From an uncultured Alphaproteobacteria bacterium (GTDB lineage: Bacteria; Pseudomonadota; Alphaproteobacteria; RF32; CAG-239), in contig CALXPO010000003.1 of NCBI GenBank assembly GCA_944390315.1, positions 1 through 64,000 on the forward strand: a stretch of DNA of 64,000 nt, written 5' to 3'. Position 1 is the stretch's first letter. The number at the start of each line of letters is the position of its first letter. The position numbers and the translations under genes were made by a program. The notes under the pieces were generated by a model. It did not search any database and was not told where the DNA came from. It saw nothing but the letters and a program-made list of their open reading frames with translations. Positions 25,634 to 35,200 of the stretch are shown piece after piece.

Positions 25634-26083
25634 CCACTCTACCCCATACTTAAAACCATACAGCAGTAATATATAGCGCAGAAACTTGCCGCTGAACATA
25701 TAAGCGGCAACTGCCGTCGGTTTAACCCGAAACATTCCCAACACAAAAGCTATAACGTCGCCTATGGCCGGAAGAAAACAGAAAAAAGCACTCATCTCGG
25801 CATATTTATATTTGGCCCAAACCTGAGCTTTATCTATTTTGTGCCGACTTATTTTAAAATATTTAATCAACCATTCGGTTTTTCCCAACCAACCGAGATA
25901 ATATGTAAACATTCCGCCCAGCCAATTTCCCAAAGAGGCAAACAGCACGCAAGTTACACCATCTAAACCGGCATATAAAAAAGAGAGCAACAATATTTCA
26001 GAACTAATCGGCAATATTGTTGCGGCACCGAAACTCACGGCAAACAATCCCCAATAACCATACTGCGCCCATTCTAACATCAA
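25625..26083 (-). CDS. YqaA-family (DedA-like) inner-membrane protein
   Basis: A 152-residue membrane protein in the YqaA/SNARE-associated family: FGAATILPISSEILLLSFLYAGL near the N-terminus, ASLGNWLGGMFTYYLGWLGKTEWLIKYF in the middle, and FFCFLPAIGDVIAFVLGMFRVKPTAVAAYMFSGKFLRYI toward the end. DedA-type proteins are linked to lipid-carrier or lipid scrambling and membrane homeostasis. It ends in overlap with the convergent lipoprotein gene. Membership firm; precise role unknown. Confidence 0.85.
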   Translation of the reverse strand: MMLEWAQYGYWGLFAVSFGAATILPISSEILLLSFLYAGLDGVTCVLFASLGNWLGGMFTYYLGWLGKTEWLIKYFKISRHKIDKAQVWAKYKYAEMSAFFCFLPAIGDVIAFVLGMFRVKPTAVAAYMFSGKFLRYILLLYGFKYGVEWLL

Positions 26084-26321
26084 ATATATCCATCAAAAAA
26101 ATTTTTTACTGATTATAATTGGCGCTACATACAATAACAACTAAATATTTCTTCCCAAGACAAATTTTATTTCAATCAACAAGTTAATTAAAATGACATA
26201 AAATATTTGTATACAGACTAAAGGTATATTCCTTTTTTTGTTGAAATATCCAAATTATCTGCTAGAGTAATCTTTGTGATAGGTTTATTCACAAAAGTTT
26301 TAATAACCAAGGAGACTTTAA

Positions 26322-27101
26322 ATGAACTATAAAACTATTCTGATGGCATCAGCAGCTGTTATGTTTGCTGGCGCTGCAAATGCAGCCGACATTACATCCC
26401 CGATGTATTTACCGGGTGCCGGCCAATTGCTGTCGAATACATCAGTAGAATATGATCGTACATCCTTAAAACATAATATGGGTGTCGGTGAAGACTTTAG
26501 AGCAAGCGAAGAAATTACATATGGTATTACCGACAATTTCTCCGTTGTTGCAGAGCTCGGCAACCAATTTGATTTTGAAGGTTTGACCAATCAAGAATAC
26601 AATAACGATCATAACTTTGACTACAAAATTGGTGCAAAATGGAACCTTAATACTTGCAGCAATTGGTTAGCTCAAGTTGGGGCTTCATACTACACAATGG
26701 ATCCCAAGAGCTGGTACGGTCATCGTGGCAATGATGCCAGATGGTATAAAGAATTGGAAGCAAATGTAAAATTAGGCTACCAAATGCAAAACGGTTTATT
26801 GCCTTATACTTCCTTCACAGCTAACGGTAATATTGATGAAAATGACCGCTTGATTGAATATTCTTGGTTTGGCGGTGCTCACTACACACAAGAAAGATAT
26901 TCTCTTGATGCAGGCATCCGTTATGACTTCACTTTAGACCAAGCTAACAAAAACGCTTGGTGGGTTGAAGCTCAGGCTAACTACTTTGTAAAAGAAAATG
27001 TTACGGTAGGTATTTTCGGTGATTACTACTTAGGCGGAACCGGAAGCGATAACATTGATTATGATTACTCGCTTGGTTTGAATGCCAAAGTTTTGTTCTA
27101 A
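26322..27101 (+). CDS. Outer-membrane beta-barrel protein
   Basis: A 259-residue protein with a signal peptide (MNYKTILMASAAVMFAGAANA) followed by alternating amphipathic strands and terminal LGLNAKVLF, whose final Phe is the usual BamA-recognised ending. Strand pairs such as NFSVVAELGNQFDF, FDYKIGAKWNLNT and WLAQVGASYYTMD suggest a barrel of about 10-12 strands. GGAG lies 9 bases before the ATG. I do not recognise a named family. Abundant-looking: single gene, strong terminator. Confidence 0.75.
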   Translation: MNYKTILMASAAVMFAGAANAADITSPMYLPGAGQLLSNTSVEYDRTSLKHNMGVGEDFRASEEITYGITDNFSVVAELGNQFDFEGLTNQEYNNDHNFDYKIGAKWNLNTCSNWLAQVGASYYTMDPKSWYGHRGNDARWYKELEANVKLGYQMQNGLLPYTSFTANGNIDENDRLIEYSWFGGAHYTQERYSLDAGIRYDFTLDQANKNAWWVEAQANYFVKENVTVGIFGDYYLGGTGSDNIDYDYSLGLNAKVLF

Positions 27102-27120
27102 TTACAAAGAATAACAGTCA

Positions 27121-27150
27121 AAAAGCACTGCCAAGGCAGTGCTTTTTTTC
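27121..27150 (+). terminator. Strong intrinsic terminator
   Basis: AAAAGCACTGCC pairs with GGCAGTGCTTTT around a two-base centre, followed by a T run. It ends the outer-membrane protein transcript. Confidence 0.85.
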
Positions 27151-27354
27151 TAATCAGATACGCTCACATTGCACAATTTAACGAAATATCCGTTCACTGC
27201 AAAACTGCCGATATGCAAAAATATCAACTTTAAGACGATAATCTTTCAAACAAAATCAAAGATAAAAAATTAATTAGATATCTTAGCAATCCGAAGAAGT
27301 TTATGATTATTTAATCATTTGTGCCCTAGTATGGAACAATCAAGGAGAAAACTA

Positions 27355-27846
27355 ATGACTGCACGCAAAATAATTTATATGACATTTATTATTTTAGTCA
27401 TTTTAGGTGGTATCTGCTACTACAAAATGTATTATAACACACCCTCTGACAAAAGCAATGCCTCGGCACAAACAATCGCTCTCCCCGACAATACCGTTGC
27501 CTATCTTCAAGATTCTATTTATTACGGAAATTTCTTTAATGAAAATCAAAAATTTGTAATCTATTTCAACCAAGATGAAGGGCAATATCCTCACTCTTTT
27601 TTAAAAAAACTAGATGAGATTAAGCAAAATAGCGAAATCGGAACCAAATATGTTTTTCTGCCACGTTTAAAAAAACTTACATTAGAAACGCCACAAGAAA
27701 AACAAGAAGATGAGAATTTTATAAAACTTTGCCGACAATTTTGTATCATCAATCCCCAAACAGAAGAACTTTTTTATATTGACGACATAAACGAAAGCGA
27801 TACTCAAGAATTACAGTCTATCTTTCAAGCTCTGCTTCAATGGTAA
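27355..27846 (+). CDS. Membrane-anchored protein, possible thioredoxin-like fold
   Basis: The ATG at 27355 with AGGAG seven bases upstream is preferred to earlier in-frame starts; about 163 residues. One N-terminal membrane segment (IIYMTFIILVILGGICYYKMYY) anchors a soluble domain outside the cytoplasm. KFVIYFNQDEGQYPHSFLKKLDEI, then KLCRQFCIINPQTEELFYIDD, vaguely recall DsbA/DsbC-like thioredoxin folds with a Cys-x3-Cys. I would not name a function. Confidence 0.55.
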   Translation: MTARKIIYMTFIILVILGGICYYKMYYNTPSDKSNASAQTIALPDNTVAYLQDSIYYGNFFNENQKFVIYFNQDEGQYPHSFLKKLDEIKQNSEIGTKYVFLPRLKKLTLETPQEKQEDENFIKLCRQFCIINPQTEELFYIDDINESDTQELQSIFQALLQW

Positions 27847-27894
27847 CCATAAAAAACAACCTACCCACATTTTATAACATCAACAATCTACATA

Positions 27895-29199
27895 TCAATG
27901 TTGTTTTCCCTTATAAGGAGCAATAATCTTGTACAAATTGTCTGATTTAAGCGCATAAATAGCCTCTAATTGCTTTTGAGCTTCTGCTTTTTTGGCCTCA
28001 TCATCACAATTGTTTACAAGACCGGTAAGAGCTATTTCTTTGACTTCCATCTGATCTGTTTTTTTCATTCTCCCTTTTTCAGCCTCTTGTAAAGCTCGTT
28101 CATAAAAAGAAACATCTCCGGTTTTATCCGCAATAGAAATTAAAGCCATACAACGATCTTGCCCTTTCAAATATTTCAGAGCAATAACTTCTTTAATATT
28201 TTTCCAATCTTGTTGTTTTCCAATACGCATTTGGATCTCGGCCATTTTTTTCAGGACAGGCAATTTATCTTCTTTGTTTGCATAACGGTAAGTCTCCAAT
28301 AAATATTTAACAGCTTTTGCCGCATCCTGATACTTAGTTGATACCATATTAATATAGCCAATAGACTGGCTTCTGTGCATATAAATTTTTGCTAATTCAC
28401 GGTTGATTTTATATTTATCGCCGCGGCTTTGTTTTTGCGTCAAAGCCTTTTTATAAGCACGCAGAACATTTTTTTCACTATCTTTTCGAGGCAGTCTATT
28501 TTGACAATAAGAAATCAATTTATAGTCCGTACTTAAAGACAACGCTTTCTGCAAACAATCACCTTCTTGCAAGCCGCAAGAATTATCGGCATAAAGATTA
28601 TGAACATTAGCTTTTGCATCCAGCTGGCGATATAGTTTTGAAACAATGAAATAAAGTTTTGCTTTTTCTTCATCGCTTAGGACAATAGTTGTATTTTCAA
28701 ATTTTTCTTTTAATTGATTTGCGTTGTAAGAATTAAAATTCGGATAATCATCACTGGTATACAAAATAGCCTCATTCACGGACGAAGTAAAATCAATAAG
28801 AGGCTTGAGCGATTGAACGTTTGACAAACGCTGCTCCGTATATTTAATAATACTGGCAGACAAATTTTCTCCTCCGACAGCTGCGATATAAGCATAATCA
28901 TTTTCATCAAAATAGCATAATTTCTGGAGCAAAAAATATGAAGCTGACGTATTTTCATCAAGAGCATCCGTAATACAATTTTGCGCAATTGCATCTAATT
29001 GTTCATCATAGGCAATTTCTAAGACGGCATCCTCATTTTCACGCAAATTGAGATTATGTCGGCTAGCAACATCTGCCAAATAATCTTGATTATTAGTTTT
29101 TAAATCATTTTTCAACAACGTTTTAAAATCTTCATCATTAAGCATTTTCGGTGCGGTTAATTTTACTTCTTTATTTTTGTTTTCTTGCGTTTCCGACAT
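27895..29199 (-). CDS. Helical repeat protein of unknown function
   Basis: A 434-residue protein without signal or membrane segment. The whole length is predicted helical with helix-turn-helix spacing like TPR or Sel1-type repeats (for example AKLYFIVSKLYRQLDAKANVHNLYADN, NRELAKIYMHRSQSIGYINMVSTKYQDAAKAVKYLLETYRYANK). Cys residues recur in CGLQEGDCLQKAL. It stands alone between two units. A scaffold role is likely but not shown. Confidence 0.6.
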   Translation of the reverse strand: MSETQENKNKEVKLTAPKMLNDEDFKTLLKNDLKTNNQDYLADVASRHNLNLRENEDAVLEIAYDEQLDAIAQNCITDALDENTSASYFLLQKLCYFDENDYAYIAAVGGENLSASIIKYTEQRLSNVQSLKPLIDFTSSVNEAILYTSDDYPNFNSYNANQLKEKFENTTIVLSDEEKAKLYFIVSKLYRQLDAKANVHNLYADNSCGLQEGDCLQKALSLSTDYKLISYCQNRLPRKDSEKNVLRAYKKALTQKQSRGDKYKINRELAKIYMHRSQSIGYINMVSTKYQDAAKAVKYLLETYRYANKEDKLPVLKKMAEIQMRIGKQQDWKNIKEVIALKYLKGQDRCMALISIADKTGDVSFYERALQEAEKGRMKKTDQMEVKEIALTGLVNNCDDEAKKAEAQKQLEAIYALKSDNLYKIIAPYKGKQH

Positions 29200-29311
29200 A
29201 GTTTTACTCCTAACGATGATGAATATATATTATGATAAGAATATAGCACGACAAATATTTTTGTCAATATTTGTCTTATTCAATACGGTAACATTTAATC
29301 ACAATAAGAAA

Positions 29312-30658
29312 TCACTTAATTTGTTTATTAGTATCCGCAGCTTGATTGCCATGTACATGGACCAACGTTGTTTCAATGCGGTGTCCTTTTGCTTCGACAA
29401 CCTCTATATCCAAATTTTCGTATTGCAATTTTATATTTGTTTTATTTTCAGGAATACTATCCATCAAAGACATAACAAATCCGCCAAAAGTCTCACATTC
29501 ATCATCAGGCAATTGGACTTCAAGTTTACTGATAACTTCATCTATGGGAGCGCTTCCTTTAATACGCCAACTATTATTTTCTAACTTTTCAATATCCGGA
29601 CGGCTGGGAGGAGCGGATACATCATCTTCCAAATCTCCAACCAACTCTTCCAACAAATCATTCATTGTTACGATTCCGTCTACACCGCCGTATTCATCAA
29701 CAACGACGGCGAAATGATCCCGACTTTTTTTCATACTTTTGAATAAATCATCGACATGCAGAGTTTCGGGAACGAACTGGACGGGACGTATGGCTTTTTT
29801 CAAAATATCGGCTTTATCCTGCCCTTTATATTTAAAATAATCTTTAATTCTTAAGGAACCGATAACATGATCATTGTTGCCCAAAAAGACGGGATAAATA
29901 GAATAACGGCTTTTTATCATTTCATTTTCCCATTCTTCAACCGATGCATCGGCATCCAAAAAAGAAACTTCCGTTCTATGCGTCATTACCTCTTCTACTA
30001 ATTTGTCATCAAATTCAAATACATTATGAATAAGCGCTTTTTCAATATCATCAATTGTTCCGCTTTCGCTTCCGGCATCGACCATGATTCTGATTTCTTC
30101 TTCTGTAACTTTTTCATCTTTGTTTTCGGGACTAATACCAAATATTTTGAGTACGAAGTTTGTCGAAACAGTCAAGAGCCAAACAAGAGGAGCAAATATT
30201 TTTGCAACGACATAGATTAAACCGGACATAGCGAGCCCAACTTTTTCAGGATCTTGCATTGCAATTCTTTTAGGGACGAGCTCTCCGAAAATCAGAGTAA
30301 TATAAGATAAGACAAGGGTAATAAAAATCACCGCCAGAACATCTAACTTAGACGGAGATATTGTAATTCCTATTGATATCAACCAATTTACAATTCTATC
30401 CGAGAAATTATCGGCAGCGAATGCACTGCCTAAAAAACCCGCCAAAGTGATACCGACTTGAATTGTTGCCAAGAAACGTGCCGGCGTTTTAGTTAGAACA
30501 GATAAACGCTGAGCTCGTTTATCTCCTTCTTCTGCCATTTTCTTAAGTTTGACTTCATTAAAAGAAATAACGGCAATTTCCGCGCAAGCAAATACAGCAT
30601 TTAAGAAAATTAAAAAGAACTGAAACAATAATAATTCGGCTATGGTATAATCAGACAT
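29312..30658 (-). CDS. CorC/HlyC-type protein: CNNM (DUF21) membrane domain with CBS pair and CorC domain
   Basis: The start at 30658 (MSDYTIAELLLF) has GAGG before it; about 448 residues. The N-terminal CNNM domain shows AEIAVISFNEVKLKKMAEEGDKRAQ and TIQVGITLAGFLGSAFAAD; two CBS motifs follow (VMTHRTEVSFLDADASVEEW and DDLFKSMKKSRDHFAVVVDEYGGVDGIVTMNDLLEELVGD), then a CorC_HlyC domain (WRIKGSAPIDEVISKLEVQLPDDECETFGGFVMSLMDSIP). Such proteins are inner-membrane and linked to magnesium or cobalt transport. Despite the family name they are not haemolysins. Confidence 0.9.
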   Translation of the reverse strand: MSDYTIAELLLFQFFLIFLNAVFACAEIAVISFNEVKLKKMAEEGDKRAQRLSVLTKTPARFLATIQVGITLAGFLGSAFAADNFSDRIVNWLISIGITISPSKLDVLAVIFITLVLSYITLIFGELVPKRIAMQDPEKVGLAMSGLIYVVAKIFAPLVWLLTVSTNFVLKIFGISPENKDEKVTEEEIRIMVDAGSESGTIDDIEKALIHNVFEFDDKLVEEVMTHRTEVSFLDADASVEEWENEMIKSRYSIYPVFLGNNDHVIGSLRIKDYFKYKGQDKADILKKAIRPVQFVPETLHVDDLFKSMKKSRDHFAVVVDEYGGVDGIVTMNDLLEELVGDLEDDVSAPPSRPDIEKLENNSWRIKGSAPIDEVISKLEVQLPDDECETFGGFVMSLMDSIPENKTNIKLQYENLDIEVVEAKGHRIETTLVHVHGNQAADTNKQIK

Positions 30659-30826
30659 AAATTCCTCATCTACAAAAAACATCAAACAGATTTTTTAAGT
30701 TAACAACAAAATATACAAATATCAATTGCTATTTTAATCACATATTAAAATTTTCCATACTTCAAAAGCCTTTTTTACAGTTTATATAAATAATTGCTCA
30801 TTTTATATAAGAGGAAGGATCATAAA

Positions 30827-33800
30827 ATGAAAACAAGTCATCTCGCTTTTATAGCATCTGTTTTACCTTTTTCGGCCCAAGCAATTACGACGACAATTCC
30901 TGCCGGAAGTATTGTTACCGGAGGAGATGTTAATTCCATTATCACACAACAGGTCTATGGCCAAGCCGATAATTTTACCGTATCCGGAACACAACAAATT
31001 ATGAACGGAGGCATCAGTCACAACAGCAACCTCTACCCATACGGAGAGCAAGATGTTATGTCGGGCGGGATTTCTTATAACACAAATATCCAATATTATG
31101 CCCTGCAAAATATTAATGGCCAATCCTATGGTTCAGTCATTGCCTCGCGCGGATCTGCAAATATCAATAAAGGGGGATATGCCGAACAAACAACCATCAA
31201 CGGCGGAACATTGTATGTCCTATCCGGAGGAAACTCTGTTAATAGTAATCTTATCTCAGGAAAACAATATATCTCAGGAACAGATACAGGAACAATCATA
31301 ACAAACGGATTGCAAGAAGTCAAAAACGGAGGTACGGCAATAAGTACGACTGTTAACGGCGGAACTCAACAAATTGACGAAGGCGGAAAGAGTGAAAAGA
31401 CAATAATTAATGGCGGCTCAGTTAAAATATTTGGCTCCGTAGCCTCAGCCACAGTTAATACCAACGGTGTTTTAAATATTATGAGTGACGGATATGCTGA
31501 CAACACGACTATTAACGGCGGCCGCATGGAAGTAAACAACGGTGCAACATCACAATATACCAAACTTGTATCCGGACAACAACGCGTCTATGGTCTTGAC
31601 AATTATAGTACCGTAAATGGCGGCACTCAGAGCATTCGCAGTGGGGGCACTGCAAAATATGCCACAATCACGGGACAAGGAATACAACAAATTAGCGGAA
31701 GCGGAATAGCCGAAAACAGTACGATTACGGATGGAGGGACACAATTAATGACCAGTGGCTCCGTCATAGACACAAACATTCTTAACGGCGGAGTTCAACA
31801 AATAGAAGGAGGAACGGCGACCAACAGCCATATCTCAAACGAAGGTAAACAAATACTGAGTGACGGAACAGCCATAGACACGATTATCAATTCAAAAGGC
31901 ATTCAACAAATTGATAACGGTAATGTTCAAAATACTCAAATCAACGACGGCGGACAACAGATTGTCAACGGCGGCACCATAACCGAAACAACAATCAATT
32001 CCGGCGGTATTCAACAGGTTAACGATGGAACAATAAACAACACTTTTATACAATCCGGCGGCATTCAACAGGTTAACGATGGGACGGTTGTGAATTCTCA
32101 AATATTCAAAAATGGAAAACAAATTGTTTTTGGAGGCAACATATCCGGCACACAAGTCAGCTTTCAAGGAATACAACAAATTAACAGTGGAGCAACGGTA
32201 CGCAACAGTCATATAAACAATCAAGGAATTCAAATAATTAATGGCGGAACGGCTTACGATACGACATTAGTTTCTGGAGGAAGTCAACAGATATCAAATA
32301 ACGGTATCGCCTATAATACAAATATTTCCGACTATGGAATTCAATATATAAATAACAACGGTTTTGCTTATGACAGCATTATACAATCTCAGGGAATCCA
32401 ACAAATTGCATCGGGAGGAATCGCCGTTAACAGTCAGGTCTACAATAACGGATTATTAACCGTCGGCAACGGCGGTATCGCGCAAAACAGTACCATTTAT
32501 GAAAAAGGAGCAATCTGGATATATAACGGCGGTATCGCAGAAAATACGATTATTGATAACGGAGGTTGGATGACCTTAAATGGCGGAGGTATTTTAAACG
32601 GAAAAACACAAATTAATAATGGGAATTTAACAATTATCGGAAGTAACAATATTTCTGATTTAACATTAAACAACACCATGGTTTATGTAACTCCTGCCCC
32701 GCAATTTTCTCAATTGACCGTTAATCAATTAAACGGCAGCGGACGCTTTTATATCAGCAGTAACATTGCCGCCAATAAATCAGATAAAATCATTGTACAA
32801 AACGGCAGTGGTGATTTTGGACTTGTTATCCACGATTACAGTCATGCAACCCAGTTTCCGAATCAATTCAATGTTATTGACGAAGCAAACAAGGCAAGCG
32901 ATCGTTTTTATCTTGTCGGCGGTGCTGTAAACATCGGAGCATATGAATATAATCTGAAAGAACAAAACGGTGATTGGTATTTAGTTAAAACTCAAGAATT
33001 AAATGATTCTTCATATGTAGCCAAAAATGCATTTTTATCTTTACGCTCCGTTTTTGAAACGCATATAACATCGATTAATCGACAATTACAAAGTATTCGC
33101 ACTCAAAACAAACATAATAACGGACTTTGGATAAGAAGTTTTGGACGAAAGGCAAAAGATAAATTTAAAGATGATACCAACGCACACAGTGATGTTTTCG
33201 GTACACAAATCGGTTACGATCGCACCATTTGGCAAAACAATGAGCATGCAATAGATTTGGGCGTCTATGGTGGATATTCATTCAGCCGACAAAAATATTC
33301 CGTTGACGGTAGGGGAACAGGCTACACCAACAATCTTGGTATTTATTCCACATATAGCAATCAGGCACAATATTTTATTGATATCCTAGGTAGTTATTTT
33401 TGGCATCACCAAAAAACTACCGATTATACTCCGGACGGAACCGACGTAATTGCCAAATATGATCCTCACGCTTGGCAAACATCAATTCTGGCCGGTAAAA
33501 AATTTGATTTTGGAGAAAATTGGTTCATAGAACCTCAAATCGAATTGACTTACTTAAAAATTGATGGTGTCAGATATCAAACAAACTTTAACACGCCAGT
33601 CAATACTTCCGATTTCAGCAGTCTAAAAAGCAGCATTGGTTTTTATGCCGGTCGAGATATGGTAATCTCCGATAATATCGAAAGTCAAATTTACGCCAGA
33701 TTCAAAGTCATCAACTATAGTGATGCCAAAACCTGGATTGAATTTGCCGATTATACTTTTGAAGAAAATATGGCTTCAACCGGATATGAGCTTGGTTTGG

Positions 33801-33916
33801 GAATAAATGCCGCAGTTAAACAAAATTGGGCAGGATATTTGGATATCGGCACACAGTTAGGCGGCAAAAGCACCATTCCGTTAGAAATGAGTTTTGGATT
33901 ACAATATAATTTCTAG
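30827..33916 (+). CDS. AIDA-like autotransporter adhesin
   Basis: The ATG at 30827 follows AGGAAGGA. MKTSHLAFIASVLPFSAQA is the signal peptide; about 1029 residues. The passenger (about 20-700) is built of roughly 19-residue AIDA-type repeats such as GGIQQVNDGTINNTFIQS, forming a beta helix. The last 270 residues are an autotransporter barrel (LWIRSFGRKAKDKF ... WAGYLDIGTQLGG ... MSFGLQYNF) with terminal Phe. It should be a type Va secreted surface protein for adhesion. Several repeat units are nearly identical at DNA level (for instance near 32000-32090), so repeat number may vary. Confidence 0.9.
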   Translation: MKTSHLAFIASVLPFSAQAITTTIPAGSIVTGGDVNSIITQQVYGQADNFTVSGTQQIMNGGISHNSNLYPYGEQDVMSGGISYNTNIQYYALQNINGQSYGSVIASRGSANINKGGYAEQTTINGGTLYVLSGGNSVNSNLISGKQYISGTDTGTIITNGLQEVKNGGTAISTTVNGGTQQIDEGGKSEKTIINGGSVKIFGSVASATVNTNGVLNIMSDGYADNTTINGGRMEVNNGATSQYTKLVSGQQRVYGLDNYSTVNGGTQSIRSGGTAKYATITGQGIQQISGSGIAENSTITDGGTQLMTSGSVIDTNILNGGVQQIEGGTATNSHISNEGKQILSDGTAIDTIINSKGIQQIDNGNVQNTQINDGGQQIVNGGTITETTINSGGIQQVNDGTINNTFIQSGGIQQVNDGTVVNSQIFKNGKQIVFGGNISGTQVSFQGIQQINSGATVRNSHINNQGIQIINGGTAYDTTLVSGGSQQISNNGIAYNTNISDYGIQYINNNGFAYDSIIQSQGIQQIASGGIAVNSQVYNNGLLTVGNGGIAQNSTIYEKGAIWIYNGGIAENTIIDNGGWMTLNGGGILNGKTQINNGNLTIIGSNNISDLTLNNTMVYVTPAPQFSQLTVNQLNGSGRFYISSNIAANKSDKIIVQNGSGDFGLVIHDYSHATQFPNQFNVIDEANKASDRFYLVGGAVNIGAYEYNLKEQNGDWYLVKTQELNDSSYVAKNAFLSLRSVFETHITSINRQLQSIRTQNKHNNGLWIRSFGRKAKDKFKDDTNAHSDVFGTQIGYDRTIWQNNEHAIDLGVYGGYSFSRQKYSVDGRGTGYTNNLGIYSTYSNQAQYFIDILGSYFWHHQKTTDYTPDGTDVIAKYDPHAWQTSILAGKKFDFGENWFIEPQIELTYLKIDGVRYQTNFNTPVNTSDFSSLKSSIGFYAGRDMVISDNIESQIYARFKVINYSDAKTWIEFADYTFEENMASTGYELGLGINAAVKQNWAGYLDIGTQLGGKSTIPLEMSFGLQYNF

Positions 33917-33923
33917 TGCGACA

Positions 33924-33957
33924 AAAAAACAGCTTCTCTAAATAAGAAGCTGTTTTT
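33924..33957. terminator. Bidirectional terminator
   Basis: AAAACAGCTTCT pairs with AGAAGCTGTTTT with A and T tracts on both sides. It separates the autotransporter from the convergent AI-2E-family gene. Confidence 0.8.
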
Positions 33958-33963
33958 TAAAAA

Positions 33964-35013
33964 TTACTTTACCGCCGCCTTTTTCTTTTTTCGAACGGCA
34001 GAAGGCACATAGTCTATTTTACGGTAAAGATAAACCGCTATCGGCACACCGAGCAACATTCCCCACATACCCATAATACTGTGAGCCACATAAAGAATAA
34101 TCAATGTCATCACCGGATTAATGCGCATGACCGAAGAAACAATGTAAGGATTAAACACATAAGTTTCAAGCATATGAATACCGATAATTATCAGCAACGC
34201 CCAGAGCCCCAATTCGATACCGCCGCTGTTAATGGCCATAAGCACAATCGGCACTGAAGAAATAAGCATTCCCAACACCGGGATTAAGCCACAAATAAAT
34301 ACAATAGTGCACAGCAACACCACCGCTTTTATTCCCAAGAGATTAAGACAAATAGCCGTTAAAATTGTATTGAGAGTCGAAATAAACAATTGCGCCCTAA
34401 AATTTTCTCCAACCACTTTGGCAAACAAAACAATACTGTCTGCCGTTTCATGATAAAAGTCGGAAAGTCTTGTATCTCGCAAGTGCCTAACTCCTTTAGT
34501 CAGATGAGGCAAATCCAAAGTAATCAAAAAACTAAACAGCAAAGCAATGAAGAACCAACTAAAATAGTGAAGAGCCTTTTGAAGAAGTCCATATATAAAC
34601 TCCCATACACCGGTAATATAAGTTTCAGGGAAAATCATCTGATTAATTTGTTCGCGTAAAGCAACATAAGTCTCATTATTTCCAAGATTATCACTCATCC
34701 AGGTATTAATGGTACCAATACTATTTTTAAGTTGTTCGGTAAAATTAATTGTCTCCGACAAGATACGCGACGGAACAATGGATAAAAACAACACAATGAT
34801 TAAAAAGAAAAGTATATAAAAACTGATTAAAATAAATCTTCGATTAAGATGAAATTTTCGCCGTAAAAGCCGAACGGCGCTACTTGCAATAAAGCACATA
34901 ATAAAGGTCAAAAAGACTAAACCGAACATATGCCGAAACAAATATAAAAGTCCGGCAAAAGCTGCCCAAATAAAATACACCCGATTTGTCTTAATAAAAT
35001 TTGAGATATTCAT
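33964..35013 (-). CDS. AI-2E family (PerM/YdiK-type) transporter
   Basis: A 349-residue polytopic protein with the AI-2E family plan: two N-terminal hairpins (FIWAAFAGLLYLFRHMFGLVFLTFIMCF), a soluble insert (ILSETINFTEQLKNSIGTINTWM), and a C-terminal half with GLIPVLGMLISSVPIVLMAINSGG and VSSVMRINPVMTLIILYVAHSIMGMWGMLLGVPIAVYLYRKI. Members export autoinducer-2 in some species or act as Na/H antiporters in others; which applies is open. The tail is basic (RKKKKAAVK). Confidence 0.88.
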   Translation of the reverse strand: MNISNFIKTNRVYFIWAAFAGLLYLFRHMFGLVFLTFIMCFIASSAVRLLRRKFHLNRRFILISFYILFFLIIVLFLSIVPSRILSETINFTEQLKNSIGTINTWMSDNLGNNETYVALREQINQMIFPETYITGVWEFIYGLLQKALHYFSWFFIALLFSFLITLDLPHLTKGVRHLRDTRLSDFYHETADSIVLFAKVVGENFRAQLFISTLNTILTAICLNLLGIKAVVLLCTIVFICGLIPVLGMLISSVPIVLMAINSGGIELGLWALLIIIGIHMLETYVFNPYIVSSVMRINPVMTLIILYVAHSIMGMWGMLLGVPIAVYLYRKIDYVPSAVRKKKKAAVK

Positions 35014-35200
35014 TATTTATAAAATCTCCCCATACACAACAATTTCTTTTATCAAGAATAGTAATCAAGTGACAATCTAAATGCAATATTTTTCGGATAA
35101 CAGTCATAAAAATTTATTAAGCAAATAGAGAATTGACAACCTTTCTATTTTTAGAGTATATTATAAGCAATTGGTTTAAATACTTTTGGCCAAAAAAGAT

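Noticed and set aside
29312..30658. Haemolysin
   Set aside because: The CNNM-CBS-CorC layout is that of an ion-transport-related protein; the haemolysin name in this family is historical.
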